Shown: positions 20,070 through 29,451 of the stretch, piece after piece
How positions within the stretch are numbered: the stretch's first letter is position 1
How the letters are laid out: each line of letters starts with the position of its first letter
Source of the DNA: Pricia antarctica
Lineage (GTDB): Bacteria > Bacteroidota > Bacteroidia > Flavobacteriales > Flavobacteriaceae
Reading direction: 5' to 3'
Assembly: GCA_011050085.1 (NCBI GenBank)
Contig: DRGL01000028.1
Span: forward strand, 81,892 to 145,891
Length of the DNA stretch: 64,000 bases
Made by a program: the position numbers and the translations under genes
The notes under the pieces: model-generated
Seen by the model: the letters and a program-made list of their open reading frames with translations, nothing else
Told to the model about the DNA's origin: nothing
Database searches by the model: none

Positions 20070-20852
20070 TCAGCGTTTTTCAATTTTTTCGAATAGTAGT
20101 TCAGGCTCGTTCGTAGTGATGTAATCGAATTTTTCATCGAGCAGCCAATCCATGTCCTCTGGGTCGTTTACAGTCCATGCGTTTAAGGTTATACCGATTT
20201 TTTTGGCGCTCGCAATCCAATCAGGATGTGTACGAAATACCTCAAAGTGATAGTCGGCCCCGTCTATACCATCTTCCTTTAATGCTTCTGGGGATTTTTC
20301 ACCATTAAGGTATTGGGTATGCGCATTGGAATTGAGTCCTTCTATTTTTTTTAGGATGTTATAATCAAAACTGATATAGACCGTCATTTGTTCGGCGTTC
20401 AGTTCTTTGACAAGTGCGATGGTTTTTTCGGCCATTTTTTCTCCCCGCTCCTTGGTTTCTGCAGGCTTTATTTCGCATACTAGCCGAGTGGAAGTATTAT
20501 TTTCAAGCCCAGCTTGTATGTAATCGCGAAGCGTAGGCAACTTTTCGCCGTTAGAAAGTTTATGTACAGCTAATTCAGAATAAGCGGTTTCCGCTATGGG
20601 CAATCCGTTAAAGCTATCATCGTGATTGACCACAAGAATGTCATCGGCCGTCATCTGCACGTCGAATTCCGAGCCAGTACATTTTAGTGCAATCGCATTT
20701 TTCAAAGCGGCGATGGAATTTTCGGGAAGTCCCTGGGCTTTCCAAGCGCCACGATGGGCAACAACTACATTTTTGGCGGAATTACTCATATTTATCTTCG
20801 ATTTACAAGAGGTTATATTGAGGATGACCAGTAAGATAATCAGATAGCGCAT
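20070..20852 (-). CDS. Glycerophosphodiester phosphodiesterase-like lipoprotein
   Basis: 260 residues, lipoprotein signal ending at Cys16 (LNITSCKSK). GDPD motifs: VAHRGAWKAQGLPENSIAAL (His33, Arg34), SEFDVQMTADD with Glu62 and Asp64, VVNHDD with His77, and a C-terminal NAWTVNDPEDMDWLLD segment. The fold hydrolyses glycerophosphodiesters to glycerol-3-phosphate and an alcohol. The lipobox places this copy in the periplasm or outer membrane. It is upstream of the GH16 gene in one unit; a functional link is not evident. Confidence 0.92.
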   Translation of the reverse strand: MRYLIILLVILNITSCKSKINMSNSAKNVVVAHRGAWKAQGLPENSIAALKNAIALKCTGSEFDVQMTADDILVVNHDDSFNGLPIAETAYSELAVHKLSNGEKLPTLRDYIQAGLENNTSTRLVCEIKPAETKERGEKMAEKTIALVKELNAEQMTVYISFDYNILKKIEGLNSNAHTQYLNGEKSPEALKEDGIDGADYHFEVFRTHPDWIASAKKIGITLNAWTVNDPEDMDWLLDEKFDYITTNEPELLFEKIEKR

Positions 20853-21308
20853 ATAGTTGTAATTAAAATTCTCAAGGTAGTTTATAAACTTTTAAGGAAA
20901 TTATCCTAGGTGTTATCACACACGTTTTGATAGCAGCATATTTAAATTTTGTATCATCAGTCTTGAACAATACGCTTACCCTAAAATCATTTAACAATAG
21001 GTTATACACTATTAATGTATTTAATTTTCCCTGCAGCCACGAGTTTGCCTTGTGGGGGTAGGCTCAAAATTAAGCTAAACGAAAAAATTATCCGTTGTAT
21101 TAAAAATACACTTTAGACAGTAGAGCTAAAAATCTATCAGCTATACATGATAAAGAATGAATTCTAAGATTTCCGTAAGACTATTAAATGAATGTTTTTA
21201 TCTTTTAACTATTCCATTTTAAGGCTATACTCGAATGTGAATTCGAGATTTTAGTAATTAATCTTACATTTAAGCTTTTCGTATAGTTTAAAATTTCAAA
21301 ATCACCCA
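20853..21308. other. 455-base intergenic region between divergent genes
   Basis: AT-rich spacer between the GDPD gene (minus) and the DUF1697 gene (plus). No open frame of interest and no strong hairpin were seen. A weak TACATTTA at 21265-21272 could be part of the rightward promoter. Confidence 0.4.
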
Positions 21309-21857
21309 ATGCAAACCTATATCGCATTATTAAGAGGTATCAATGTCAGCGGCCAAAAGAAAATTCCAATGGCCGAGCTAAAGACGATGATGGAAGGCTT
21401 GGGTTTGCAAAATGTAACTACTTACATTCAAAGTGGCAATGTAGTTTTCACTTCAGAAGAGCAATATAATACTATATCATATTTAGAGGAAAAAATTAAA
21501 AAACAGATACAAGAGACATTCGCATTCGAAGTTCCTGTGCTTTTGAAGTCAAAAACGAGTTTTGAAGAAATTATCCGAAGTAATCCCTACAATGATTCGG
21601 AAGCGATTGCAAATAAACTGGTTTATTTTGTTTTGTTACAAAAAATACCGGAAAAGGAAAAGGTGGCAGCCTTTCAAAAGGAGGTTTATGACAACGAGGA
21701 TTTTCTAGTAAAAAGCGAATGCGTGTATCTGCTTTGTCGCAATGGTTATGGCAGGGCAAAGCTCAACAATAATAGGGTCGAGCGAAAACTAAAAGTTGAA
21801 GCCACTACACGCAATTATGGAACCATGATGAAATTATGGGAGATGGCAACGGATTAG
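21309..21857 (+). CDS. DUF1697 domain protein
   Basis: 182 residues, whole-length match to the DUF1697 pattern: the start TYIALLRGINVSGQKKIPMA, then LKTMMEGLGLQNVTTYIQSG with the conserved SGNVVF, and the C-terminal NNRVERKLKVEATTRNYGTM. No signal peptide. The biochemical role of the family is unknown. It is a single gene with its own spacer on both sides. Confidence 0.9.
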   Translation: MQTYIALLRGINVSGQKKIPMAELKTMMEGLGLQNVTTYIQSGNVVFTSEEQYNTISYLEEKIKKQIQETFAFEVPVLLKSKTSFEEIIRSNPYNDSEAIANKLVYFVLLQKIPEKEKVAAFQKEVYDNEDFLVKSECVYLLCRNGYGRAKLNNNRVERKLKVEATTRNYGTMMKLWEMATD

Positions 21858-22008
21858 CCATCAACAGTTCAGTTTTTCAAACCCTATTTGAATATATAAG
21901 TTGAATACCGGAGTCGATTGGCAAAGCGTACTGTTTTCAACTTACGGTTAGCCTTTTAATATTCTGCTATTTCATAATCGTTGTTTTCGTAGCATCGAAT
22001 ATTCAGCA

Positions 22009-22482
22009 TTAGTTCATCTCCCAAATTTTATAGTTTAGGGCGGTAGCAAAACATACCCACAACAGATAGGGAACCAAAAGTAACGCTGCCATTTTACTGA
22101 CAACCTTGAACGATCGGATGGTCAGTACGATCAAAACCAGTAAAATCGAAATAACGACAAGTGCTAAAAATGGTTCTTTAAGACCGAAGAAGACCATGCT
22201 CCAGGCACCGTTGAACAATAGTTGGAACCAAAAGATATATAATGATTTCTTGACATAGCGATGATAAAATCCTCTGGCCCATACTAAACCAGCAGCGATT
22301 CCCATTAGAATATAAAGTACAATCCAAACTGGGGCGAAAAGCCAGCCCGGTGGGGTAAAATCAGGTTTGTTCAAGGTGGTGTACCAATCGTTGACAGAAC
22401 TTTCGGTTGCAAACCCTGCTAAAAGGCCAGTGACCAGACAAATACCGACGGCGTAAAAGATATAGGTCTCTTTTTTTTTCAA
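22009..22482 (-). CDS. tspO: TspO/MBR family membrane protein
   Basis: 157 residues with five membrane segments. Typical TspO blocks are WYTTLNKPDFTPPGWLFAPV, VLYILMGIAAGLVW, LFNGAWSMVFFGL and PYLLWVCFATALNYKIWEMN. The family binds porphyrins and is involved in stress or tetrapyrrole handling. The start is TTG at 22482 followed directly by nine A (three Lys codons); I found no in-frame ATG that keeps the first helix. The A9 run next to the start could slip. It is a single gene on the minus strand. Confidence 0.93.
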   Translation of the reverse strand: MKKKETYIFYAVGICLVTGLLAGFATESSVNDWYTTLNKPDFTPPGWLFAPVWIVLYILMGIAAGLVWARGFYHRYVKKSLYIFWFQLLFNGAWSMVFFGLKEPFLALVVISILLVLIVLTIRSFKVVSKMAALLLVPYLLWVCFATALNYKIWEMN

Positions 22483-22586
22483 AGGGTCAGTTTTGGTAAT
22501 TCTGTTCCGTACGAAATGTTTCCGAGGGTTCGTATCCTCTAAAATAGTAATTTATTCTGAGGGCTTTACTTACAAAACCTAAAAAC

Positions 22587-22594
22587 TATATTTG
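22587..22594 (+). promoter_or_regulatory. -7 promoter element of mvaD
   Basis: TATATTTG matches the Bacteroidota consensus TAnnTTTG and lies 17 bases before the ATG of mvaD, giving a very short leader. The -33 element is not clear. Confidence 0.55.
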
Positions 22595-22610
22595 TAAAAA
22601 TTTCGATGCA

Positions 22611-23711
22611 ATGACCGAGAAAGATTTTCTTCCATCTGAATATACATCCCAAAAAGATACCGGTACGGTGCGATGGAAATCCCCTAGCAACATTGCGCTA
22701 ATCAAATACTGGGGTAAAAAGCCGCACCAGATTCCCGCCAATCCTTCCATCAGTTTTACGTTAAGTGCATGCGCAACGGATACGTCGCTCTATTTTCAAA
22801 AATTAGATACAGCTTCAAAGTCGCATTTGTCTGACGGCAAATATAGTTTTGACCTCTTTTTCGAAGGTGAACCGAAGCATAGTTTCAAACCAAAAATCGA
22901 GACGTTCTTTCAGCGTATTCAAATATATCTTCCCTTTTTGCGGGAATATCATTTTAGAATCGAGACGTCAAATTCATTTCCCCACAGTAGCGGTATTGCC
23001 TCGTCGGCTTCTGGAATGAGTGCCCTTGCTCTGTGTCTCATGTCCTTGGAAAAGGAATTCAGCCCAGACATGACCAGGGAATTTTTCAATCAAAAAGCAT
23101 CCTTTCTAGCACGGCTAGGTTCCGGTAGCGCCTGCAGAAGTATTGAAGGGCCTTTAGTGCAGTGGGGCGCCCATTTGAATATAAGTGGAAGCTCCGATTT
23201 ATATGGTATGCCCTATCCCTATAAAATCCATCCTATATTCGAAAATTTTCAAGATACTATTTTATTGGTCGATGAAGGCCAAAAGCAGGTGAGCAGTACC
23301 GTAGGCCATGATTTGATGTACGACCACCCGTTTGCTGAGCAGCGTTTTGCGCAGGCCCATACGCATCTTGATACCTTTCAGGCTGTTCTGGCCGATGGAA
23401 ATTTAGATGAATTTATAAAAATTGTTGAAAGCGAGGCATTGACCTTACACGCCATGATGATGACGAGCCATCCTTATTTTGTCTTGATGAAACCCAATAC
23501 ACTGGAAATCATCAATCGGATATGGACCTTTCGGAAGGCTTCAAATACGCACGTCTGTTTTACATTAGATGCAGGTGCCAATGTTCATATACTCTATCCG
23601 GAAAACGAGAAGAAAATAGTATATGCTTTCATCGAAAACGAGCTGCTTCAATTCTGTCAGAATGAAAAGCACATTTGTGATCGAACGGGGCAAGGGGCTA
23701 AGAAGCTATAG
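22611..23711 (+). CDS. mvaD: Diphosphomevalonate decarboxylase
   Basis: 366 residues, GHMP superfamily. Signature blocks are VRWKSPSNIALIKYWGKK, NPSISFTLSACATDTSLYF, the glycine/serine-rich ATP loop HSSGIASSASGMSALAL, RLGSGSACRSIEGPLVQWGA and the C-terminal CFTLDAGANVHILYP. It decarboxylates mevalonate diphosphate to isopentenyl diphosphate with ATP, in the cytoplasm. The GHMP kinase and UbiA genes follow on the same strand, so isoprenoid synthesis is grouped here. The second gene has its own promoter. Confidence 0.96.
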   Translation: MTEKDFLPSEYTSQKDTGTVRWKSPSNIALIKYWGKKPHQIPANPSISFTLSACATDTSLYFQKLDTASKSHLSDGKYSFDLFFEGEPKHSFKPKIETFFQRIQIYLPFLREYHFRIETSNSFPHSSGIASSASGMSALALCLMSLEKEFSPDMTREFFNQKASFLARLGSGSACRSIEGPLVQWGAHLNISGSSDLYGMPYPYKIHPIFENFQDTILLVDEGQKQVSSTVGHDLMYDHPFAEQRFAQAHTHLDTFQAVLADGNLDEFIKIVESEALTLHAMMMTSHPYFVLMKPNTLEIINRIWTFRKASNTHVCFTLDAGANVHILYPENEKKIVYAFIENELLQFCQNEKHICDRTGQGAKKL

Positions 23712-23772
23712 ACCTGATATCGAATTTATCTGCATAAGAAATATATTGATATAATTTCAGACTGAAATGTAG

Positions 23773-23780
23773 TATCTTTG
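23773..23780 (+). promoter_or_regulatory. -7 promoter element of the GHMP kinase gene
   Basis: TATCTTTG fits TAnnTTTG; a TTG lies 24 bases upstream (23746-23748). Transcription would begin around 23786-23788, which places the TTG at 23789 at the very 5' end and supports the ATG at 23798 as the real start. Confidence 0.6.
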
Positions 23781-23797
23781 CAAAGTAATTGACTATC

Positions 23798-24739
23798 ATG
23801 ACGAAAGGGCCTTTGTTCTATTCAAAAATTCTGCTTTTTGGGGAGTATGGGATTATAAAAGATTCCAAAGGACTTTCCATACCCTATAATTTTTTTAAAG
23901 GTGCCTTGAAGACCGATGAAGATCCATCCGAAACGGCAAAAAAGTCGAACCAGAGTTTACGTGAGTTCGCAGGATACCTTGAAATAGTGCATAAAAACAG
24001 TCCCGATTTGGTCAATTTTGACTTCGAGGCTTTAAAAAGCGACATCTCCTCTGGTATGTATTTCGATAGCTCTATTCCACAAGGGTATGGGGTAGGTAGC
24101 AGTGGCGCATTGGTGGCTGCTATTTATGATAAATACGCTAAGGACAAGATTACGGTGCTTGAAAATCTGACCCGTAAAAAATTATTGCGGTTAAAGCTAA
24201 TTTTCGGAAAAATGGAATCCTTTTTTCACGGAAAATCTTCAGGTCTTGATCCCCTGAACAGCTACCTGAGCCTCCCTATCCTGATTAATTCCAAAGAAGA
24301 TATTGAGTCTACTAGTATCCCTTCCCAAAATTTAGACGGAAAAGGTGCGGTTTTTTTGCTGGATAGTGGCATAATCGGAGAAACTGCCCCCATGGTACAA
24401 TTGTTCATGGAGAAGATGAAACAAGAGGGTTTTCGCAATATGCTCAAAGACCAGTTTATCAAACATACAGATGCCTGTGTTGAAGACTTCGTGAATGGTA
24501 ACGTTAAATCACTTTTCGGTAACCTGAAACAATTGTCGCACGTGGTACTAGATAACTTCAAGCCGATGATACCAGCGAAGTTCCATGAACTTTGGAAAGC
24601 CGGTATCGATACCAACGATTATTATCTAAAACTCTGCGGCTCGGGCGGTGGGGGTTATATTTTAGGCTTTACCCAAGATATCGATAAGGCTAAAAAGGCC
24701 TTGAAAGACTACAATTTAGAGGTGGTCTATAACTTCTAG
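23798..24739 (+). CDS. Mevalonate kinase-like GHMP kinase
   Basis: 313 residues from the ATG at 23798; a TTG at 23789 would add three residues but falls at the predicted transcript start. GHMP motifs are LLFGEYGIIKDSKGLSIPY near the N-terminus, the ATP loop IPQGYGVGSSGALVAAI, and the C-terminal LKLCGSGGGGYILGFTQD. It should phosphorylate mevalonate (or phosphomevalonate) in the same pathway as MvaD. The short unusual N-terminal half with HGKSSGLDPLNSYLS is what Bacteroidota mevalonate kinases look like. Specificity is inferred from the neighbour. Confidence 0.88.
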   Translation: MTKGPLFYSKILLFGEYGIIKDSKGLSIPYNFFKGALKTDEDPSETAKKSNQSLREFAGYLEIVHKNSPDLVNFDFEALKSDISSGMYFDSSIPQGYGVGSSGALVAAIYDKYAKDKITVLENLTRKKLLRLKLIFGKMESFFHGKSSGLDPLNSYLSLPILINSKEDIESTSIPSQNLDGKGAVFLLDSGIIGETAPMVQLFMEKMKQEGFRNMLKDQFIKHTDACVEDFVNGNVKSLFGNLKQLSHVVLDNFKPMIPAKFHELWKAGIDTNDYYLKLCGSGGGGYILGFTQDIDKAKKALKDYNLEVVYNF

Positions 24740-24753
24740 AATTTTCCTTTTAC

Positions 24754-25659
24754 ATGTTGAGTAGAAAAAACAGACTCATACTTTTAAAGTTGTTGAGCTT
24801 GTTTTCAGTCGTTCGCGGCTACAATATTCTCATCATCGCTTTGGCCCAATATTTGGCGTCCATTTATATTTTGGCACCTGATTTACCTCTTCGGCAGGTC
24901 GTTTTCGATTTGAACCTATTTATGATTGTGGTCTCCTCCGCTTTGGTAATCGCCAGTGGGTATATCATAAACAATTTTTACGATGCTGAAAAAGACCTGA
25001 TCAACAGGCCACGTAAGAGCATGTTAGACCGATTGGTGAGCCAACGTTTTAAACTGTCAACCTATTTTGTGCTCAATTTTCTATCCGTGCTTGGGGCAAG
25101 TTATGTTTCGTTTCGGGCTGTAGTTTTCTTTTCCGCATATATTTTTGGTATCTGGCTGTATTCTCACAAGCTGAAAAGAATTCCTTTTTTAGGCAATTTT
25201 GTGTCGGCGATTTTAGCGATTTCTCCCTTTTTTGCGGTCTTCGTTTATTATAAGAATTTTGATACCGTCATCTTTGTACACGCAATTTTCCTTTTTCTGC
25301 TTATTTTGTCTCGGGAAATGATTAAAGATCTCGAGAACATGACCGGTGATTTGGCACAGAACTATAAGACCATTCCAATTCTTTACGGGGCCAATGTTTC
25401 GAAATTTTTGATATCGATTCTGGTTTTGCTCACATTAATACCTTCGCTATTACTTATTCTTAAGTTCGATGTCGGGTATATGCACTATTATTTTATCGGA
25501 TGTGTTTTATTTTTGCTGCTCTTTCTCATATTGTTGCTAAAGTCAGGTACCAAAAAGCATTACGTTTGGCTGCATAATATCTTAAAGCTGATTATCGTGG
25601 TAGGGGTCTTTAGTATATTATTGATTGATGTAGATTTGGTTTTAAATAGGATATTGTAA
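24754..25659 (+). CDS. UbiA-family prenyltransferase, GGGP-geranylgeranyltransferase-like
   Basis: 301 residues with about eight membrane segments. The two Asp-rich motifs of the UbiA family are present: ASGYIINNFYDAEKDLINRP (NxxxDxxxD type) and SREMIKDLENMTGDLAQNYK. It would transfer a prenyl chain to an acceptor in the inner membrane. Bacteroidota members of this type are usually named geranylgeranylglycerol-phosphate geranylgeranyltransferase by similarity to archaeal lipid enzymes, but the real acceptor is not established. It starts 14 bases after the GHMP kinase gene, which supplies prenyl precursors. Confidence 0.85.
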   Translation: MLSRKNRLILLKLLSLFSVVRGYNILIIALAQYLASIYILAPDLPLRQVVFDLNLFMIVVSSALVIASGYIINNFYDAEKDLINRPRKSMLDRLVSQRFKLSTYFVLNFLSVLGASYVSFRAVVFFSAYIFGIWLYSHKLKRIPFLGNFVSAILAISPFFAVFVYYKNFDTVIFVHAIFLFLLILSREMIKDLENMTGDLAQNYKTIPILYGANVSKFLISILVLLTLIPSLLLILKFDVGYMHYYFIGCVLFLLLFLILLLKSGTKKHYVWLHNILKLIIVVGVFSILLIDVDLVLNRIL

Positions 25660-25807
25660 TACAGAAGACCTCGCTGCAGTATCTACCATTTAATTCCTGT
25701 TTCGCCAATCTAATTTGTTGGCCGTATTTTCTCCGTTTTCAAATCTATCTTTCGTCATATTGTAAAACGGAGTAATTTATAGGGGGAAGTATTGTAATTA
25801 TTATAGG

Positions 25808-26756
25808 ATGGAAAATGTACTGAACGTCGCCTTGGCCCAAATAGCGCCGGTATGGTTAAATAAAAAGGCTACACTAAAAAAAAATTGAAGCTACCATAGA
25901 GGATGCGGCAAATAAAAATGCCGAACTAATCGTTTTTGGAGAGGGCGTATTGCCCGGGTATCCGTTTTGGTTGGCACTGACCGATGGCGCAGCATGGAAT
26001 TCCAGAGTGAACAAAGAACTTCATGCACATTACGCCCACAACGCCATTCAAATAGAAGCCGGTGAACTAGACTCGGTCTGCGCATTGGCCAAGCAACATA
26101 GTATAGCCATTTATCTAGGCATTATCGAACGCGCAAAAGATAGGGGAGGTCATAGTTTGTATTGCTCATTGGTGTATATTGATACCAATGGCTGCATCAA
26201 ATCTGTACACCGAAAACTGCAACCGACCTATGATGAACGTCTCACCTGGGCTAGCGGTGATGGCAACGGTTTACAGGTTCACCCGCTTAAAAAGTTCAGG
26301 GTGGGCGGACTCAACTGCTGGGAAAATTGGATGCCCTTGGTCCGAACCGCGCTCTACGGCCAAGGCGAAAACTTACACGTTGCCGTTTGGCCCGGTAGTG
26401 ACCATAATACTAAAGATATAACCCGTTTTATTGCAAGGGAATCTCGGAGCTTCGTTATTTCAGTGTCCTCTTTGATGAAAAAGGAAGATTTTCCGGATGC
26501 GACACCGCATATCGAGAAACTATTGGAAAAAGCTCCCGACGTTCTGGCCAATGGTGGTTCGTGTATATGTGGCCCGGATGGAGAGTGGATTCTAGAGCCC
26601 GTTCTACATAAAGAAGGCTTATTATTTAAAGCTCTTGATTTTAACCGCGTGTACGAAGAGCGGCAAAACTTTGACCCAGTAGGTCATTATTCTCGGCCCG
26701 ACGTCACTAAATTGATCGTGAATCGTGAGCGGCAGTCTACGGTTTCTTTTGAGTAA
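25808..26756 (+). pseudogene. Nitrilase family carbon-nitrogen hydrolase, interrupted by a frameshift in an A9 run
   Basis: The ATG at 25808 opens a good nitrilase start (NVLNVALAQIAPVWLNKKAT) but runs into TGA right after nine A at 25876-25884. Removing one A joins it to the long downstream frame, giving about 315 residues, a full-length nitrilase. In the corrected protein the triad is complete: Glu45 (FGEGVLPGYP), Lys136 (VHRKLQPTYDE) and Cys170 (GGLNCWENWMP). It may be a recent pseudogene, a gene read by slippage, phase-variable, or a sequencing error. Such enzymes hydrolyse nitriles to acids and ammonia; the substrate is unknown. Confidence 0.85.
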
Positions 26757-26916
26757 TGCTTTACCATAGAGTTTCAGTCAAAAGAATTAAAGACTGATCG
26801 GTTCTGAATTCTACATTCAAATTTCCAACACAGAACATTAGGTAATAGGTTTACATAGAAATTAGGTATCAAGATGGATTAAAGGTATTATCTGCACAAC
26901 ATCTAAAACGCTTTAT

Positions 26917-26924
26917 TACCTTTG
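26917..26924 (+). promoter_or_regulatory. -7 promoter element of the rluB-like gene
   Basis: TACCTTTG fits TAnnTTTG and lies 15 bases before the ATG at 26939, giving a very short leader as for mvaD and the GHMP kinase gene. Confidence 0.55.
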
Positions 26925-26938
26925 CAAAAATAGAAAAC

Positions 26939-27817
26939 ATGAGTAGGTCAGAGTCCAACAAAAGCAAAGGGTCTTCCAGTAGGTCTAAAACGGATGGTAG
27001 TCAAAAATCATCAGGGCGTCAGGGCGGTACGTTTCGGAAAAAGAGCTATGCACGTGGTAATGCTCCTGTAAAAGGCAACGTTGTTAATCAACGCCCCAGC
27101 GACCCCGATTCGATTCGCCTGAACAAATATCTTTCCAATTCGGGAGTCTGTTCGCGACGGGAAGCAGATGTGCTAATAAGCGCTGGCAGTGTTACCGTTA
27201 ACGGAAAGCCGGTCACTGAAATGGGCCATAAGGTAAAACGCAGCGATGAGGTCCGTTTCGATGGACGACTTTTAAATCCTGCAAAAAAGGAATATGTGCT
27301 GTTGAACAAACCTAAAGATTTCACTACGGCCGCACGTAATGAGCACGGTAACCGTACTGCAGTCGGACTCATATCAAAGGCTACCAATACTGAATTGAAA
27401 CCGGTCGGTAAATTGGATAAAAATACTACGGGCTTATTACTATTCACCAATGATGGGGACCTTACAAAGCGTTTGAACAGCCCTAAAAATGGCCTCCGAA
27501 AGATATTCCATATTGAACTGAACAAACCTTTGCGTAGTGCCGATCTAAAAAAAATACAAGAAGGGGTCTTGGTTGACCAGAAAGTAGTCAAGGTGCAAGA
27601 TGTCAGTTTCGTGACCGATGCCCCAAAAACTCAAATAGGTATGGAAATTTACAGTTCGCGCAATAAGATTGTGACCCGTATATTTGAGACTTTGGAATAT
27701 GAAATCGTAAAACTTGACCGTGTAGTCTATGCGGGCCTCACTAAAAAAGACTTACCTCGCGGCCATTGGCGATATCTTACCGATCAGGAAGTGGTCAATT
27801 TGGGAATGATCAATTAA
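26939..27817 (+). CDS. RluB/RsuA-type rRNA pseudouridine synthase
   Basis: 292 residues. A basic, low-complexity Ser/Lys/Arg/Gly N-terminal tail (1-55) precedes an S4 RNA-binding domain (IRLNKYLSNSGVCSRREADV, about 59-105). The catalytic domain has Asp160 in GKLDKNTTGLLLFTNDG and ends with KLDRVVYAGLTKKDLPRGHW. It should isomerise a uridine in large-subunit rRNA, as RluB does. The basic tail is a common addition in Bacteroidota homologs. The paralogs RluB, RluE, RluF and RsuA are not separable with certainty from sequence alone. Confidence 0.92.
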   Translation: MSRSESNKSKGSSSRSKTDGSQKSSGRQGGTFRKKSYARGNAPVKGNVVNQRPSDPDSIRLNKYLSNSGVCSRREADVLISAGSVTVNGKPVTEMGHKVKRSDEVRFDGRLLNPAKKEYVLLNKPKDFTTAARNEHGNRTAVGLISKATNTELKPVGKLDKNTTGLLLFTNDGDLTKRLNSPKNGLRKIFHIELNKPLRSADLKKIQEGVLVDQKVVKVQDVSFVTDAPKTQIGMEIYSSRNKIVTRIFETLEYEIVKLDRVVYAGLTKKDLPRGHWRYLTDQEVVNLGMIN

Positions 27818-27896
27818 AAGCATTCAAACTTTAACACCCCAAAACAGGATATGGTAAAATGTCAAAGAACGAACTATCCATAGTATGCTCTTTACT

Positions 27897-27913
27897 ATTT
27901 TACAATGTAAAAT
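27897..27913. repeat. Short inverted repeat downstream of the rluB-like gene
   Basis: ATTTTAC, a 3-base loop AAT, then GTAAAAT: perfect 7-bp AT-rich arms. It could be a weak terminator, but no T run follows. Confidence 0.3.
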
Positions 27914-28098
27914 TCCAAGTTTTTCATGTCTATATCCAGTTTAGAACTAAATGGACGGAACTATATCCGTTAGGGTAAACGTATTTGATCTTTCCGTAGC
28001 GTATACTGCTTCATTCATATAGTTATCCTAGTATTAAAATTAGTATCACAGTTAGGTCAAAATCATTATAATATCTGATAGGATAGACAGTTAAGTGA

Positions 28099-29181
28099 TT
28101 AGTGTTCGTTGATTATAATGTTGGCTAAGACGGCTTCAATTTCAGTTTCCGATAAACCGGCGGGAACATCTCGGTGATACAGGTATCGAATGATATCGGC
28201 TTCAATGGGAAGTATATCGTTTTGACCACTTATTCGTGAGCAAAGAAAACTGTGCTCATCTTCGCATTTGTTCGAGTGCCCAAAACCTAGGGCATGACCC
28301 AATTCGTGTTTGAGAAGAACTTCGATGGGGTTTGAAATCCAAATTCTGCTCGATAGTAATACCGCATTGTGTGAGGGCGTCATTGCATATCCGCTATAGT
28401 TGCCATTTCTGATTATATTATACATATCGGGCCATACCCCTTCTACTTCTTGTTGGGTACCAAAAAAGATTTGAGTATTGGCTTCATCCTGATTTTCGGT
28501 CAATTGAATCCTAAAATCACCATCTGCAAATAGCGTATTGTATTGAGAGATTATCCCCTCTGCGTTGTCCTTATAAGCGGATGTGATATTACCACTTAGG
28601 TGAATTTTCATATCGCTTTCCCACTTTTGGTTAATGCTGTTCGGGGTATGGCTTGGGCCCTTCCAAAATGTGATGTATTGAAAATAGGAAATCAGTTCTT
28701 TTTGTTCTTTGGATAAAAGGGCGACTTCGTCAACGTCTTGAATATTTAGGCTCACCACCTTTTCCGTAATAAACTTTCCGTCAAAGGCCGACACTAAAAA
28801 TTGTATGGTTGGTGTAGTTTCGTAATCCAGTTTTAAATTTGCGCCTACCCTAAGTTCACCCGTATTCTCATCGATATCGATATCTATATTTGATTCTAGG
28901 TGGTAGGTAACGGTATCCTCATCGATGTCGTTAGCGTTTAGAAACCCGATTGAACTCCCTGCTTTGGAATGTTCGGTAATGCCAAATAATTGTTGCTCAA
29001 AAACCGGGGCATGGTTTGTAGCTGTTTTAGTTGGATTTTCAGGAGATTCTTTTTTTGCCGAATGGTTTGGGGTACCAACTACGGTAAACTCTTCGTTTAC
29101 TTCCTCGAACGTTACTTCATCGATTTCTGAACTGCAGGCTACCGCCAAGAGCGATAGAATAGGTAGGACTATTCTTCTCAT
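28099..29181 (-). CDS. Cadherin-like/metzincin zinc protease lipoprotein
   Basis: The start is set at 29181, because MRRIVLPILSLLAVACSS is a clean lipoprotein signal with Cys16; 18 upstream residues could be read but do not fit. 360 residues. After a low-complexity linker there is one cadherin-like beta domain (HAPVFEQQLFGITEHSKAG to VVSLNIQDVDEV, about 57-153). A C-terminal metalloprotease domain follows with HELGHALGFGH (zinc ligands His292, His296 and His302, catalytic Glu293), the extended metzincin motif. It should be a surface or periplasmic protease. Its substrate is unknown and it forms no operon. Confidence 0.82.
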   Translation of the reverse strand: MRRIVLPILSLLAVACSSEIDEVTFEEVNEEFTVVGTPNHSAKKESPENPTKTATNHAPVFEQQLFGITEHSKAGSSIGFLNANDIDEDTVTYHLESNIDIDIDENTGELRVGANLKLDYETTPTIQFLVSAFDGKFITEKVVSLNIQDVDEVALLSKEQKELISYFQYITFWKGPSHTPNSINQKWESDMKIHLSGNITSAYKDNAEGIISQYNTLFADGDFRIQLTENQDEANTQIFFGTQQEVEGVWPDMYNIIRNGNYSGYAMTPSHNAVLLSSRIWISNPIEVLLKHELGHALGFGHSNKCEDEHSFLCSRISGQNDILPIEADIIRYLYHRDVPAGLSETEIEAVLANIIINEH

Positions 29182-29451
29182 GATTTGGGACGTTATTTTG
29201 GATTTTAGTTGTGTAGGTAATCCAATATGCCTCAAAAATAGAGCGTTGTGCCGCCTTCAAAAACTTTTTGTTGTGAAATGGATTTTAATGTAGGTCAGCG
29301 ATGATTTTGCGCAGTTCGTCGAGCGGAACATGTCCGAAAGGCTAGATTGGGAGTAGTATTCGGCTTCATATAGCACTTAATCCAATGGAAAAAGAAGCGC
29401 TCTATACTATTATGAAATGGAGGGAATGCTATTGTAGCATATAATACTGGT

